This document shows, piece by piece, positions 36,480 to 46,314 of a DNA stretch of 64,000 nucleotides (position 1 is the first letter of the stretch; each line of letters starts with the position of its first letter). The position numbers and the translations under genes are program-made. The notes beneath the pieces were generated by a model. The model saw only the letters and a list, made by a program, of their open reading frames with translations. It searched no databases and was not told the origin of the DNA. Source of the stretch: an uncultured Clostridium sp. (GTDB lineage: Bacteria > Bacillota > Clostridia > TANB77 > CAG-508); NCBI GenBank assembly GCA_945865665.1, contig CAMBEE010000001.1:135874-199873 (forward strand). Direction: 5' to 3'.

Positions 36480-36932
36480 TTATGTTTTATATCTATTTAT
36501 TAACTCCAATAAAAAGTCCCATTTTTTATCTTTACTATTTTGAGCAAAATTAGTTTTCATTTCATATATAATTTTTCCGTTACTTTCAGATATTTTTTTA
36601 ATTGTTATCTCATTTGTTGATTGATTTACATTTTTTTCAATTTTATATAATTTTTCATCTTCCTTATCTATAGAAAATTTAATATAAAATTGCGTTTCTC
36701 TGATTTCACTTTCTTCTTTTAATTCTATAAATTCTATACTTAATGGATAACTCTCTAATTCTAAAAAATTTAAACTTATTAATTTTTCCTTTTCCTCTGA
36801 TGTCAAATTAGATAAAGATATCTCTGTTTTATGCATTCTAACTGTATCGTAGAAAATCCAACCTAAATATAATACCCCAATAGTAAAAATAATTAATATA
36901 ATAATTATCAAAAGTTTAATTGAATGTTTCAT
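36480..36932 (-). CDS. Single-pass membrane protein of unknown function
   Basis: The start is ATG 36932 (MKHSIKLL), 7 bases after AGGAG; the TTG two codons upstream is too close to that site. The 150-residue protein has one transmembrane helix (residues 6-27) and an outside domain with alternating beta-like segments, ending LLELINRYKT. No motif is recognised. It precedes a set of sigma/membrane-partner modules on the same strand and may be part of the same envelope-stress region. Confidence 0.6.
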   Translation of the reverse strand: MKHSIKLLIIIILIIFTIGVLYLGWIFYDTVRMHKTEISLSNLTSEEKEKLISLNFLELESYPLSIEFIELKEESEIRETQFYIKFSIDKEDEKLYKIEKNVNQSTNEITIKKISESNGKIIYEMKTNFAQNSKDKKWDFLLELINRYKT

Positions 36933-37114
36933 ACTCAATCTCCTATATTTTATAAATTAATATTATTTTCTATTTTAATTATTTCATTTTTATTAACATT
37001 TGTTATATTCTTTGATAAATTATATCACATTATAATATCTTTGTCTTTAATTTATAAATATAAACTATAAGAATTTTTGTATTATAAAAAGTTTCATTTT
37101 TTATATTTTACCAT

Positions 37115-37159
37115 AAAAAAATAAACTCAAAATGTTTTTCCATTTCAAGTTTATTTTTT
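37115..37159 (-). terminator. Terminator of the first sigma/partner module
   Basis: AAAAAAATAAACT and AGTTTATTTTTT form a long stem right after the stop at 37161. The rest of 36939-37114 shows no gene or recognised site. Confidence 0.7.
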
Positions 37160-37160
37160 G

Positions 37161-38312
37161 TTATTTTTCAATAAGATTATGTGGATCTTCAATTAATTGT
37201 GATATTTGCTTTTTAGCACTATTCCATATGCTTCCACCTATTATTTCTCCAGTTGTAGCATCTACATAATAAACATATCTTTCCGGATAATCGTATTTAT
37301 AATAGTCATAATAAATCGTTACTTCCCAAACTTTTCTTACACGATTATCAACTTTGTAGAATTCAGCATCCTCTTTTATTTTATATGTTCCGTTTTCATC
37401 TGGTTCAAAATTAATGGTTCCTTTTTCATAATCTTCTAAATTCTTTTCTCTATATACAACATCTGTATTCATTTTATCAATTCCAATTTCTGCTTCAGTA
37501 GATGCTATATTATATCTTGTTTCAATTTTTTTATCCTTTTCTGTTGCAATTTTTATAGCATCTTCTTTTGAAATTTTTTGTTCATTATTTTCGTATTTAG
37601 AATTTTCTATATTCAAACTATATAAACCATTTATTGTTGGAACCCATCCGATTGATATTTTTTCATACTGATTATATAAATCTCCATATTTTTTATAAAA
37701 ATCAGCATACCATATATAAGAAGCTTCATCATTTTCCATATTCCTTTTAAGTGATACTAATTCATATTCATCAGAATTATTATTAGGATTATATTTTAAT
37801 AATAATTCTTTTGCTGTCCTTCTTGCTTCTTCTCTTGTTATTCCGTAATTATATGGAATTTTATAATTATATGATGGAATATTTAGACTTTGAAAATTCC
37901 CTTTACTATCCATCTGCATTGTTCCTTTTGTGAACCCTATATCCCATATAACATCATTTCCTCGCCAACTTTTCATTAATCCTAATCCACTTATTTCATC
38001 TTCTAATCCAATTTTTCTTAAATATTCTTCTGCTTTTTTTCTCGCTTCTTCTTCGCTAATCGCGTTTTCTTTGTCCTTTTCAGTAACTTCATAAGAAAAT
38101 TCATATTTTTCAGGTTGTTTCCATATTTTTTCATATATTGCATTTCCTGTTGCATATACTAATCCTCCTGTAACTGTTGTTGTAATAACAAATGTTGCAA
38201 CTAATTTTGGGATATTTTTATTTGTTTTCTTTATATTTTCCTTTTCAAATTCACATGCAGCAATTTTCATTCTTGATTTTGATAAAATATTGTTCATTAT
38301 TTTCTTATCCAT
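37161..38312 (-). CDS. Membrane protein partner of an ECF sigma factor, with PepSY/YcdB-like repeats
   Basis: The 383-residue protein has a short cytoplasmic N-terminus, one transmembrane helix (LVATFVITTTVTGGLVYATG) and a large extracytoplasmic domain. This contains two EEARRTA/EEARKKAEEYL-type segments and ends with YYVDATTGEIIGGS, the hallmark of PepSY/YcdB-like domains. Its start overlaps the sigma gene stop by 8 bases, the classic arrangement of ECF sigma and its membrane anti-sigma factor. The cytoplasmic part is too short (about 35 residues) for a normal ZAS domain, so direct sigma binding is inference. Confidence 0.75.
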   Translation of the reverse strand: MDKKIMNNILSKSRMKIAACEFEKENIKKTNKNIPKLVATFVITTTVTGGLVYATGNAIYEKIWKQPEKYEFSYEVTEKDKENAISEEEARKKAEEYLRKIGLEDEISGLGLMKSWRGNDVIWDIGFTKGTMQMDSKGNFQSLNIPSYNYKIPYNYGITREEARRTAKELLLKYNPNNNSDEYELVSLKRNMENDEASYIWYADFYKKYGDLYNQYEKISIGWVPTINGLYSLNIENSKYENNEQKISKEDAIKIATEKDKKIETRYNIASTEAEIGIDKMNTDVVYREKNLEDYEKGTINFEPDENGTYKIKEDAEFYKVDNRVRKVWEVTIYYDYYKYDYPERYVYYVDATTGEIIGGSIWNSAKKQISQLIEDPHNLIEK

Positions 38313-38856
38313 TATAACTGTACCCTCTTTTCTCTAATATTTTTTTAATTTTCTTTCTAATTCTACAGAGTCTTGATTTTATCTTGTTTTCTTTTATATT
38401 TAATATTTTTGCAATTTCTTTCATTGACTTTGAATTATAATAATATAAAACAAAAATATCTTTATCTTCTTGTTCCATATTATTTACTATCATAATAATC
38501 ATATTTTCTTTTTCTGCTTTTTCAACTTTTAATTCTGTACTTTCTACTTCAAATAAACTGTTTTGATAGTCATCTATATTCATATTGCTTTTTCTATCTC
38601 TCATTTTCTTATTATATAAATTCTTTGTAATTCCAGCTAAATATGATGATAAATCTTTATTTATGTCTAATTTTTCTTGATTTTTCCAGAGTGATAAAAA
38701 TACATCAGATATTATTTCTTCTATATCTTCTTCTGTTAATTCAGAAGATTTGTTTTTTATGATAGTATAAATATATGGAGTATAATTTTCTATTACTTTT
38801 TCTATGTTTAATTTATTATTATTGATATAACTTTTTATTAGATTACTTTCATTCAT
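38305..38856 (-). CDS. ECF-type RNA polymerase sigma factor 1
   Basis: The 183-residue protein has region 2 (YTPYIYTIIKNKSSELTEED, EEIISDVFLSLWKNQEKLD) and region 4 (EQEDKDIFVLYYYNSKSMKE, IAKILNIKENKIKSRLCRIR). The start at ATG 38856 lies behind AAGGAGA; an earlier ATG at 38883 has no site. It would redirect RNA polymerase to a small stress regulon when released by the partner protein encoded by the overlapping downstream gene. It is a close paralogue of the sigma factor at 41904-42428. Confidence 0.88.
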   Translation of the reverse strand: MNESNLIKSYINNNKLNIEKVIENYTPYIYTIIKNKSSELTEEDIEEIISDVFLSLWKNQEKLDINKDLSSYLAGITKNLYNKKMRDRKSNMNIDDYQNSLFEVESTELKVEKAEKENMIIMIVNNMEQEDKDIFVLYYYNSKSMKEIAKILNIKENKIKSRLCRIRKKIKKILEKRGYSYNG

Positions 38857-39014
38857 TTTAGAGATCTCCTTATACATCTTCATCTATATATTACCATTTT
38901 TTTGATAAAGGTTACCATTTATTATTAAATTTTTTTATTATAAAAGAAGAATAGATTATAATTTCTATTCTTCTTTTATAAATTAGTAAATAAATTGTGT
39001 TATTATTTATATTT

Positions 39015-40640
39015 TTATACTTTATCGTTATTTTCTACATTAACTAATATATCTGTATTATCAACTTTTAATGCAAAATATGGTTTTGTTTTATCTTCTT
39101 CTTTTAAGAATAAAATAAAATCATTATTAAAAATAAATTCTCTACCTTTTTCTAATAAAGCACTTTTAAATGCCTCTATTAAAGCTTCACTTTTTACACT
39201 ACCACCATAATTATTTAACTCAAAATCAATTGTTTGAAGAGCTTGTGCAATATACCAATCTGTATTTTTTATATATCTACCACATAATTCATCATAATTT
39301 ATTTCATCTTTTACTTTTATGAATGGAATATTTAAAATATCATTTTTGTTCCATGTTTTTTCTCCATTATATTTAGATTGTTTTACTTGCATTTCTTTAT
39401 AGTTTTCTTCAAATGATTTATTTTCTCCTGTTGTTCTATATAGGTATACTTCTTCTCCCTCTTTTGTTTTTAACTTAATTGCAAAATCTTCTTTTGAATT
39501 ATAAAACAATATTTCTATATTTTTACTTGCAACTTGTTCTGTATCTGGTTCTATTCCAAAATATTTTACTTTTTCTTTTGAATCTCCAAAAGTATTTTCA
39601 TTTAAAGTTGGAAATTTTTCTAAAAAGTTAAATTCTTTTTTTAACATTGCATATAATACATATCCTTCACCTTTTTTCCAGTCACATTTATCTATAATGC
39701 TACTAGTTTCATTAAATTTTTGTTTTATTCCTTGCTCTATCTGATTTTTTAATGTTAAATTTTCTTTTCCGTGTATTTTGAAATATGAATTTTTATTTAA
39801 TTGTTCAACTGTGAATGTTTGTTTATTTAGTTCGTCTGCTAAAGCAGAATATCCATCTTCAAATTCTATTTTATCCCCAATAACATCATTCATAAAGTCA
39901 TTCCATACTAAATTAAATGTTCCAACCCATACTTTATTTGTATCTATTGATGATATTTTACTTGTATATGTAGGTGTCATTTCAGCCTTTTCTTTAATAT
40001 TTTGTGAAATTTTTATTGTAGCATATACAACTCCTGACAATATAATACCTACACATAATACAATAATAAATATTTTTGAAACTTTATTCATTTCATCAAA
40101 TCCTTTCTTTAGCAGGATTTTTCTCAATTGTTTTTTTCCTCTATGAATTAGATTTTTTGTATTTTGTAGAGTTTCTCCTAATATTTTAGAAGTTTCTTCA
40201 TAAGATAATCCTTCAATATTTACAAGATAAATAGCATTTTTATATCTTTCATCTAAAAGTTCTATTGATTCTAATAGTTCTCTTTTAGTTTCTTCATTTG
40301 TAATAACATCTAACACGTCTTTTTCAATTTGCTCATCATCTTCTTTAAGAAATGTTTCTGTTATATCTTTTCTTCTTTTTTCAGTGTTAATATAATTTAT
40401 TGCTTTACTCCTTGCCACAAGATAAATATAGTATTTAAAAGAACTATTTTCTCTCATTTGGTGTTGTATAACATATATAAAAGTTTCTTGAGCTATATCC
40501 TCTGCTTTTTGATAATCTTTTACAATATTAAATATAAAATATTCAATTCTACTTTTATATTTGTTATATAGAATTTCAAATGCTTCTTTTTCTCCATTCA
40601 AATAATCATTGTACAATTTTTTATCTAAATCTTTCTCCAT
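39015..40640 (-). CDS. Fusion of an ECF sigma factor with a transmembrane extracytoplasmic domain
   Basis: Residues 1-180 are a complete ECF sigma factor: ILYNKYKSRIEYFIFNIVKD, QKAEDIAQETFIYVIQ (region 2), then LDERYKNAIYLVNIEGLSYE and TSKILGETLQNTKNLIHRGK (region 4). A transmembrane helix follows at about 187-207 (VSKIFIIVLCVGIILSGVVY) and then about 330 residues outside the cell ending DFILFLKEEDKTKPYFALKV. The outer domain is not one I can name. A sigma factor tethered to the membrane in one chain is unusual; release by proteolysis would be one way to activate it. A start inside the frame near DEMNKVSK (about residue 182) cannot be excluded. Confidence 0.82.
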   Translation of the reverse strand: MEKDLDKKLYNDYLNGEKEAFEILYNKYKSRIEYFIFNIVKDYQKAEDIAQETFIYVIQHQMRENSSFKYYIYLVARSKAINYINTEKRRKDITETFLKEDDEQIEKDVLDVITNEETKRELLESIELLDERYKNAIYLVNIEGLSYEETSKILGETLQNTKNLIHRGKKQLRKILLKKGFDEMNKVSKIFIIVLCVGIILSGVVYATIKISQNIKEKAEMTPTYTSKISSIDTNKVWVGTFNLVWNDFMNDVIGDKIEFEDGYSALADELNKQTFTVEQLNKNSYFKIHGKENLTLKNQIEQGIKQKFNETSSIIDKCDWKKGEGYVLYAMLKKEFNFLEKFPTLNENTFGDSKEKVKYFGIEPDTEQVASKNIEILFYNSKEDFAIKLKTKEGEEVYLYRTTGENKSFEENYKEMQVKQSKYNGEKTWNKNDILNIPFIKVKDEINYDELCGRYIKNTDWYIAQALQTIDFELNNYGGSVKSEALIEAFKSALLEKGREFIFNNDFILFLKEEDKTKPYFALKVDNTDILVNVENNDKV

Positions 40641-40827
40641 TTTATACCTGCTTTCATTTATATATAACAGCTACATTTATAAAAGTTTCATATTTTTTAT
40701 ATTTTATTACTTTTATATAAAAAAATAAAGATTATATTCAATCTTTATTTTTTTAATTTTCTATTTTTAATCATAAAAATGCATGTTATTAAAAATACCA
40801 TAAAGAACAAATAATTATCTGCACTAC

Positions 40828-41898
40828 TTATTTTTCTTTTACTAATTCAATAATTACTTCATCACCATTTGTTTTAAATACATGTACTTTTAAAGTATCT
40901 GTTGCATCATAATTTGTTAAATTAAATGTATTATAATATCTTACAATTCCATCTTCTTTAACACTTATTTCTCCATCACCATCTGACCTACGTGCAGGAT
41001 AAAATTTTCTTCCATCAGATGTTTCAACACACTCATTTTCATTATGTGCAATTTCATTACAGTTACTTAAATATATTTTAAATGCAGAATTAGATACTTT
41101 CGCATCTTCAAATTTATAATTGTTATCACTAATAGAAACTAATTTGTAATGAACTAGATTAGATTTTGCCATTTGACTAGGTACATCTATTTCAAAAATC
41201 CATTCTCCTGTATAAATCACATTTTTTTCTTTGTTGTTTTCCCAATAACTATTTCTTATTTTATTAAATGTTACTTTCAATTTTTGAGATTTGGGAAATT
41301 CTACTGGATTTCCTGTTGCAGTCAAATAAAATTTTATCTCATTATCATTTATTTTCTGACTATGTTCACTATATGCACCTTTATAGCTATCATAATTTTC
41401 TCTTGCCTCTTGTTCTGTTTTATATAATGCTGTCATTTCTTCTGATTCAAGTTCTCTTGTTGCAAAAACTTTTTCATTTTTCTCATTTACTACTTTTAAG
41501 TCCATTATATCTATTCTTCCATTATCTGATAACATATCTTGCAAATTATAACTACTATCAAATTTTATATTTACATTCATATCAAAGTTATTATCATCTA
41601 TTAAGAAAGACTCTATACTTGTACTAATTCCATTTGCTTCTTTATATTCAGTATTTACATCACTATAATATCCATTATTGATAGCAGTTTGGACACCATC
41701 GCTACTATTGGCTCCAAATTTACTAATTATTTGTGTTGTGGCAAATACAACTCCTGTCATTGAAAGTGCAATACATGCTGCAATTCCAATACCTTTTCCA
41801 ATATTAAATTTACTTTTATTCATTACTATATCCTCCTCTTTTACATTAGATATAGCTATTTTCATTTTTACTTTTTCAAAAATTTTATTGTTATTCAT
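40828..41898 (-). CDS. DUF4179-like membrane protein, partner of ECF sigma factor 3
   Basis: The 356-residue protein has a short cytoplasmic N-terminus (about 32 residues), a transmembrane helix (GIGIAACIALSMTGVVFATT) and a long beta-rich outside domain with the DUF4179-like stretch near SIESFLIDDNNFDMNVNIKF. It is 5 bases downstream of the sigma gene. DUF4179 proteins are usual partners of ECF sigma factors in Clostridia. It probably senses envelope state and restrains the sigma factor. Confidence 0.75.
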   Translation of the reverse strand: MNNNKIFEKVKMKIAISNVKEEDIVMNKSKFNIGKGIGIAACIALSMTGVVFATTQIISKFGANSSDGVQTAINNGYYSDVNTEYKEANGISTSIESFLIDDNNFDMNVNIKFDSSYNLQDMLSDNGRIDIMDLKVVNEKNEKVFATRELESEEMTALYKTEQEARENYDSYKGAYSEHSQKINDNEIKFYLTATGNPVEFPKSQKLKVTFNKIRNSYWENNKEKNVIYTGEWIFEIDVPSQMAKSNLVHYKLVSISDNNYKFEDAKVSNSAFKIYLSNCNEIAHNENECVETSDGRKFYPARRSDGDGEISVKEDGIVRYYNTFNLTNYDATDTLKVHVFKTNGDEVIIELVKEK

Positions 41899-41903
41899 AT
41901 TAT

Positions 41904-42428
41904 CTAACCTTTCTTTATTTTATTTCTAATTCTGTATAGTCTTTGCTTTACACTAAATTCAGAAATCTTTTGTTCCTTAGCTATATCTTTTATTGATTTA
42001 GAAGAATAATAAAAGTCTAAAAATACCTTTTTATCAATTTCTTTCATATTTTTTAGTTTCTTTTCTATTTTACTAATTTCTTCTATACTATTATCGAGAA
42101 GGTCAATTTTATCATAACTATATAAACTATTTTCATAATCAGAAATATCAAAGTTAACTTTAATTTTTCTTAAATATTCTTTTACTACATTTCTTGTTAT
42201 TCCTGCAATATATGAACTTAAATATTTGTTAATATTTAACTTGTTCATATTTTTCCATAGTATAAAAAATACCTCAGAAATAATTTCTTCTTTATCCTCA
42301 TTATTCAAATTATCTCTTGCCATATTATTTATAATAGTAGCAATGTAAGATGAATACTCATTTATTATTTTTTCTAAATCAAGTTCATTATTTTTTATAT
42401 AATGTTTTATTTCTTTACAATCATTCAA
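41904..42428 (-). CDS. ECF-type RNA polymerase sigma factor 3 (TTG start)
   Basis: The 174-residue protein aligns along its length with sigma factor 1 (EEIISEVFFILWKNMNKLNI; KEIDKKVFLDFYYSSKSIKD; IAKEQKISEFSVKQRLYRIR). The start is TTG 42428; the paralogue has ATG in the same place and both are preceded by GGAG and an AGATCT stretch. It starts a two-gene operon with the DUF4179-like partner. The region between its start and 42543 is the 3-prime exon side of a group II intron, so the intron may affect its expression. Confidence 0.85.
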   Translation of the reverse strand: MNDCKEIKHYIKNNELDLEKIINEYSSYIATIINNMARDNLNNEDKEEIISEVFFILWKNMNKLNINKYLSSYIAGITRNVVKEYLRKIKVNFDISDYENSLYSYDKIDLLDNSIEEISKIEKKLKNMKEIDKKVFLDFYYSSKSIKDIAKEQKISEFSVKQRLYRIRNKIKKG

Positions 42429-42577
42429 TTTAGATCTAAACTCCTTTTTTTATTTTAAGATATCTTACATCTATATATTGATAATTTTTTTAAAAAAGTA
42501 ACACTTTTAAAAAAAGAAGAGAATAATCTCCTCTATAGTTTAGTAGACAAGTGCCTCACGACACTAGCCCCTATACA

Positions 42578-42610
<33 letters not shown>

Positions 42611-42623
42611 CTCATAATAACAT

Positions 42624-43929
42624 TTACTTCCAATCAAATAAACTTATATAGATTTTAGGATATGGTAATTTATATACCTTTAACATCTCCTTGAAACCTT
42701 CTACTGTATAGCTTTTCTTATGACTTCTTCTATTTAAGATTTTGTATAGAAAATCTATCGTTCTTTGTCTAAAACAACTTATCATTCTGCCATTGTGTGA
42801 AATTCCATAATAGCGATAATGTCCAATTAGCTTAATCTTTACTTGTTCCATTAGGTCACTTACTTTTATATCTCTATTTTGATATAACCACACTTTCATA
42901 GCTTTTACTTTTTGTTTAAATTTCTTCTTGCTTGTCTTTAATTTAACACTAAATTTTCCACTTCTGCTTTTGCTACAATAGAATGTAAATCCTAAGAAAT
43001 CAAATGTTTCTGGCTTTCTTTCTCCTTTTGCTTTCCTGTTTCCTTCTGCATATCTTCCAAATTCTAATAATCTACTTTTGCTTTCTTCTAGTTCTAGTCC
43101 AAATTTACTCATTCTCTTCTTTAATGCTTCATAATATGCCTCTGCTTCATATTTATATTGAAAACCTGCAATAAAATCATCTGCATAGACAACTAGAAAT
43201 GTATCTCCTTTTGCCCTCTTTTGTACAATTTCTTTATACCATAATACTAATACAAAGTGCATATATATATTTGCTAATACTGGACTTATTATATTTCCTT
43301 GTGCAGAACCTTCCTCTGTTGCTACATATTTTCCTTTGTCCATTATTCCTGCTTTTAAATATTTCTTAATTAGTCCTATTATGTTTGGGTCTTTGATGTT
43401 ATATTCTAAGAACTTAATCATCCAGTTGTGGTTTATATGGTCGAAGAAACCGTTTAATATCTGCATCTACAATGTAATTTATTTTATTTTCCATTATCTT
43501 ATGATGTACATATTTTATTGCATTGTGACAACTTCTATTAGGTCTAAATCCATACATATTATCTTGAAATTTTGGTTCATATATTGCCTCTAGTATTTTC
43601 TTTAATGCTAATTGTACTATTTTGTCCTCATATATTGATATTCCTAGTGGTCTCATTTTACCGTTTCCCTTTGGTATATATACCCTAAGAGATGGTGCTG
43701 GTTTATATGCTTTGTTCTTTAATCTTATTACTAAGTCTTTAATATTCTCATTCAAGTTTTCTGCATATTCTTTCTTGCTTACATTATCAATTCCAACTGC
43801 TTTGCTTCCGTCTAATTCTTTATGACACTCTTTTAGCAAGTCTTCATTAATTAAATGATACAATGATGTAAATATTGGTCTCTTTTCATTTCTTGATTTG
43901 TCTGCTATTCTTTCTAGTTTCGTTTCCAT
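42624..43929 (-). pseudogene. ltrA: Group II intron reverse transcriptase/maturase, interrupted by a +1 frameshift at CGG
   Basis: The first frame (43929 to 43414) encodes RT blocks 0-2: PIFTSLYHLINED, VYIPKGNGKMRPLGI, MYGFRPNRSCHNAI, YIVDADIK. The sequence then reads AAA CGG TTT, and the zero frame ends 12 codons later. Shifted by one base the frame continues GFFDHINHNW and runs to 42624 with the catalytic YADD box (FLVVYADDFI), SAQGNIISPVLANIYMH, FDFLGFTF, and the maturase-specific domain. The extra base is a C at about 43454. All blocks are otherwise intact, so a single +1 shift would restore a full 434-residue maturase. Confidence 0.88.
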
Positions 43930-44453
43930 TATTCCTCCTGTCCCTGAGTACAGATAATGTTTCCTCAGAAAGACCGTTATTATGTAAGTCCCTTCGCTCC
44001 ATTCCCATTACAGAAACTTCATCACTACTACGAACTTATCCGACTGCCTAATATTTATTTGACATTCTCCGTTTTATTGTTGTTTGCCATACTTGTATTG
44101 CTACAAGAAATATTAGGCTCTCCCCAGTTGACAAGCAATCTCTATGTGAAACATGATTGGCACTAATGACCCCGTGAAAGTTCAAATACTCTTACCATAA
44201 CGATTATTTGAATATTGCATTCTGCAACAAGTAACACATCTGCCTTTCAATTTAAGACAACATTTCGGAGCTGAACTGCCTTTTAACCCTGTTTCCTTGC
44301 TGTCTACGCTTTACTCATAACATTACTGTTACAAGCACAAGACTCGCTACTAATTGGTTGGTTAGACCTTGATTAGACAAGACTTCCACTTGCTAGATTA
44401 CTTACCCTTTGCTGGGCGCACACTTGTAATTTGTCTTTCAAGTACAATAGCAT

Positions 44454-44483
44454 AAAAGAGAGCATTTATCAATAACTGCTCTC
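44454..44483 (-). terminator. Terminator of the permease/thioredoxin operon
   Basis: GAGAGCA and TGCTCTC form a 7-bp hairpin followed on the minus strand by TTTT. It lies 26 bases after the stop of the thioredoxin-like gene and 37 bases before the group II intron. Confidence 0.75.
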
Positions 44484-44508
44484 ATACTTGTAATTTATGA
44501 AATTAATA

Positions 44509-44742
44509 TTATTTCTTCAATAATTCTTTTATTTCATCTTTTTTAGGTATTCTACCTTGAACTACTACTTTTTCATCAACTATTAATGCAGGTGTTCTCA
44601 TAACTCCATATTCCATTATTTTTGCCATATCTTCTACTTTTTCAATAGTAGCTTCTATACCTAATTCTTTTACTGCCTCTTGTGCATTCTCATATAATTT
44701 CACACAATTACAACAACCCATTCCTAAAACTTTAATATTCAT
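44509..44742 (-). CDS. Thioredoxin-family redox-active disulfide protein
   Basis: The 77-residue protein begins MNIKVLGMGCCNCVKLYENA with a CxxC active site (CCNC) and ends VVVQGRIPKKDEIKELLKK, the pattern of small thioredoxin-fold proteins annotated as redox-active disulfide protein 2. The start at ATG 44742 is chosen; a GTG at 44757 is possible. It is directly downstream of the permease (8 bases from 44765 counting the upstream alternative), the usual order in permease-thioredoxin operons linked to metalloid or thiol transport. Confidence 0.85.
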   Translation of the reverse strand: MNIKVLGMGCCNCVKLYENAQEAVKELGIEATIEKVEDMAKIMEYGVMRTPALIVDEKVVVQGRIPKKDEIKELLKK

Positions 44743-44764
44743 AATAAAATTCCTCACTTTCTAT

Positions 44765-45796
44765 TTATATAATTAAAAAACCAAATATATTAAATATATA
44801 ACCTATCAAGATAATTCCTACTGTTATTATACCTGCAAATATCCCTAATAATTTATTTTTCATTACTTGTTTTAACATTACCATTGATGGAATTGATAAA
44901 GCTGTTACTCCCATCATAAAAGTAAGTACAGTTCCTATTCCTGTTCCTTTAAGTACCAATGCTTCAGCTATTGGCATTGTTCCAAATATATCTGCATACA
45001 TTGGGACTCCAACTATTGCTGCTAAAATTGGTGCGAATATATTTCCAGTTCCTAAAATATTTTCAACTATTGTTTGTGGAATCCAGTTATGAATTACTGC
45101 ACCTATTCCAACACCTAACAATACATATTTCCATACCTTTGTAAATATATTTTTTACTTGCTCTTTTGCATATTGTACTCTTTCCTTTTTAGTAGGCTCA
45201 ACTTCTTGTGTTTCTCCGACTTTCATATCAAATACATAATCTTGTATGTATTTTTCTAGTTTTAGTTTACCTATTAACATTCCACCTATTATTGCAAGTA
45301 CTACTCCAACTAATACATATGCAATAGCAACTTTCCATCCAAACATAGAAGCTAGAAGTACAATAGATGCCAAATCTACAAATGGAGATGATATTAAAAA
45401 GCTAAATGTTACTTCCATTGGAAGTCCTGCTTTTACAAAGCTGATGAATATTGGAATACTTGAACAACTACAAAATGGAGTTACTGTCCCAAGTAATGCT
45501 CCTAATGTTGCACCTTTTACACCTTTTAATTTACTCAATATTCTTTTTGTTTTTTCTGGTGTAAATTTACTTTCAATATATGAGAATATGAAAATTAAAA
45601 CTGATAATAAAGTAATAATTTTAATCGAATCATATATAAAAAATTGTAGGCTACCTCCGATTTTTCCTAATATATCAGTATCATTAATTGGTAATCTAAA
45701 AATATTATTAACAATCCAAGCAATTAACTCAGAAAGCCAAGTCATTCTTAAGAACACATCATTTAGAGTACTGAAAAATTGTGATATATACTGCAT
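44765..45796 (-). CDS. Permease of the UPF0718/YraQ (arsenic-type) family
   Basis: The 343-residue protein has eight or more transmembrane helices and the family motif GTVTPFCSCSSIPIFISFVK with its conserved cysteines, a second half-motif GVPMYADIFGTMPIAEALV, and a GLPMEVTFSFLISSPFVD stretch. These permeases are associated with ArsR regulators and may export organo-arsenicals or other metalloids. An ArsR-type operator lies between arsR and this gene. Substrate is inferred from the neighbourhood only. Confidence 0.88.
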   Translation of the reverse strand: MQYISQFFSTLNDVFLRMTWLSELIAWIVNNIFRLPINDTDILGKIGGSLQFFIYDSIKIITLLSVLIFIFSYIESKFTPEKTKRILSKLKGVKGATLGALLGTVTPFCSCSSIPIFISFVKAGLPMEVTFSFLISSPFVDLASIVLLASMFGWKVAIAYVLVGVVLAIIGGMLIGKLKLEKYIQDYVFDMKVGETQEVEPTKKERVQYAKEQVKNIFTKVWKYVLLGVGIGAVIHNWIPQTIVENILGTGNIFAPILAAIVGVPMYADIFGTMPIAEALVLKGTGIGTVLTFMMGVTALSIPSMVMLKQVMKNKLLGIFAGIITVGIILIGYIFNIFGFLII

Positions 45797-45823
45797 ATCA
45801 AAGAACTCCTTTCTTATAATTAA

Positions 45824-45847
45824 CTATATAGACAAGTATCAATATAT
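45824..45847. promoter_or_regulatory. ArsR-type operator upstream of the permease gene
   Basis: CTATATAGACAAGTATCAAT shares about 18 of 22 positions with the site at 46221-46243, including CTATATAGA and ATC-ATAT halves. Its position 28 bases before the permease start suggests that the regulator controls the permease separately from its own gene. Confidence 0.55.
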
Positions 45848-45884
45848 TATTTTAAAATATAACACCTTTTATAAGGTGTATATT

Positions 45885-46190
45885 TTACCTTTTACAAATG
45901 CAATCTTTTTTATCATTTGAAATAACTTGTAAAAATTCGGTTATTTCTTTCATTTTTTCATCATTTAATTTATAGTGTATCCAGTTTGCCTCTTTTCTTG
46001 ATGTTACTATTCCATTATCTGCTAATACCTTTAAATGATGTGATAATGTTGGTTGTGTTATATCAAATTTTTCTAAAATTTTGCATACACACATTTCTCC
46101 ACAAGAAAGCATATCTATTATTTGTAATCTATTTGAATCAGATAATACTTTAAAAATTTCGGCTTTTTCAGCATACTGTTGTTTCTCCAT
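45885..46190 (-). CDS. arsR: ArsR/SmtB family metalloregulator
   Basis: The 101-residue protein has the winged helix of ArsR repressors (DITQPTLSHHLKVLADNGIV). The metal-binding site GEMCVCKILEKF contains the CxC pair in the position of the arsenite sensor ELCVCDL. The last residues are CICKR, possibly extra thiol ligands. ArsR leaves DNA when As(III) or a related ion binds. It lies upstream of the permease on the same strand, with matching inverted-repeat sites before both genes. Confidence 0.9.
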   Translation of the reverse strand: MEKQQYAEKAEIFKVLSDSNRLQIIDMLSCGEMCVCKILEKFDITQPTLSHHLKVLADNGIVTSRKEANWIHYKLNDEKMKEITEFLQVISNDKKDCICKR

Positions 46191-46220
46191 TTTTACTTTC
46201 CTTTCAAATTTGAGTTGTTT

Positions 46221-46243
46221 CTATATAGATAATCATCTATATG
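46221..46243. promoter_or_regulatory. ArsR-type operator upstream of arsR
   Basis: ATATAGAT-AATC-ATCTATAT is a perfect 8-bp inverted repeat 33 bases ahead of the arsR start. It matches the site at 45824-45847 before the permease. Confidence 0.65.
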
Positions 46244-46262
46244 TTATTATATTCAAAAAGAA

Positions 46263-46300
46263 AAAAAATGCAACCTTTTTTGAAAAAAATTGCATTTTTT
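46263..46300 (-). terminator. Terminator of the cupin gene
   Basis: AAAAAATGCAA and TTGCATTTTTT form an 11-bp stem around an A/T-rich loop, 15 bases past the cupin stop at 46315. Confidence 0.7.
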
Positions 46301-46314
46301 ATTCTATATATTTT

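Noticed and set aside
44421..44510. Classification as a group IIC intron because it follows a terminator
   Set aside because: The hairpin is 37 bases away and the 5-prime end resembles Ll.LtrB-type introns, so the class is left open.
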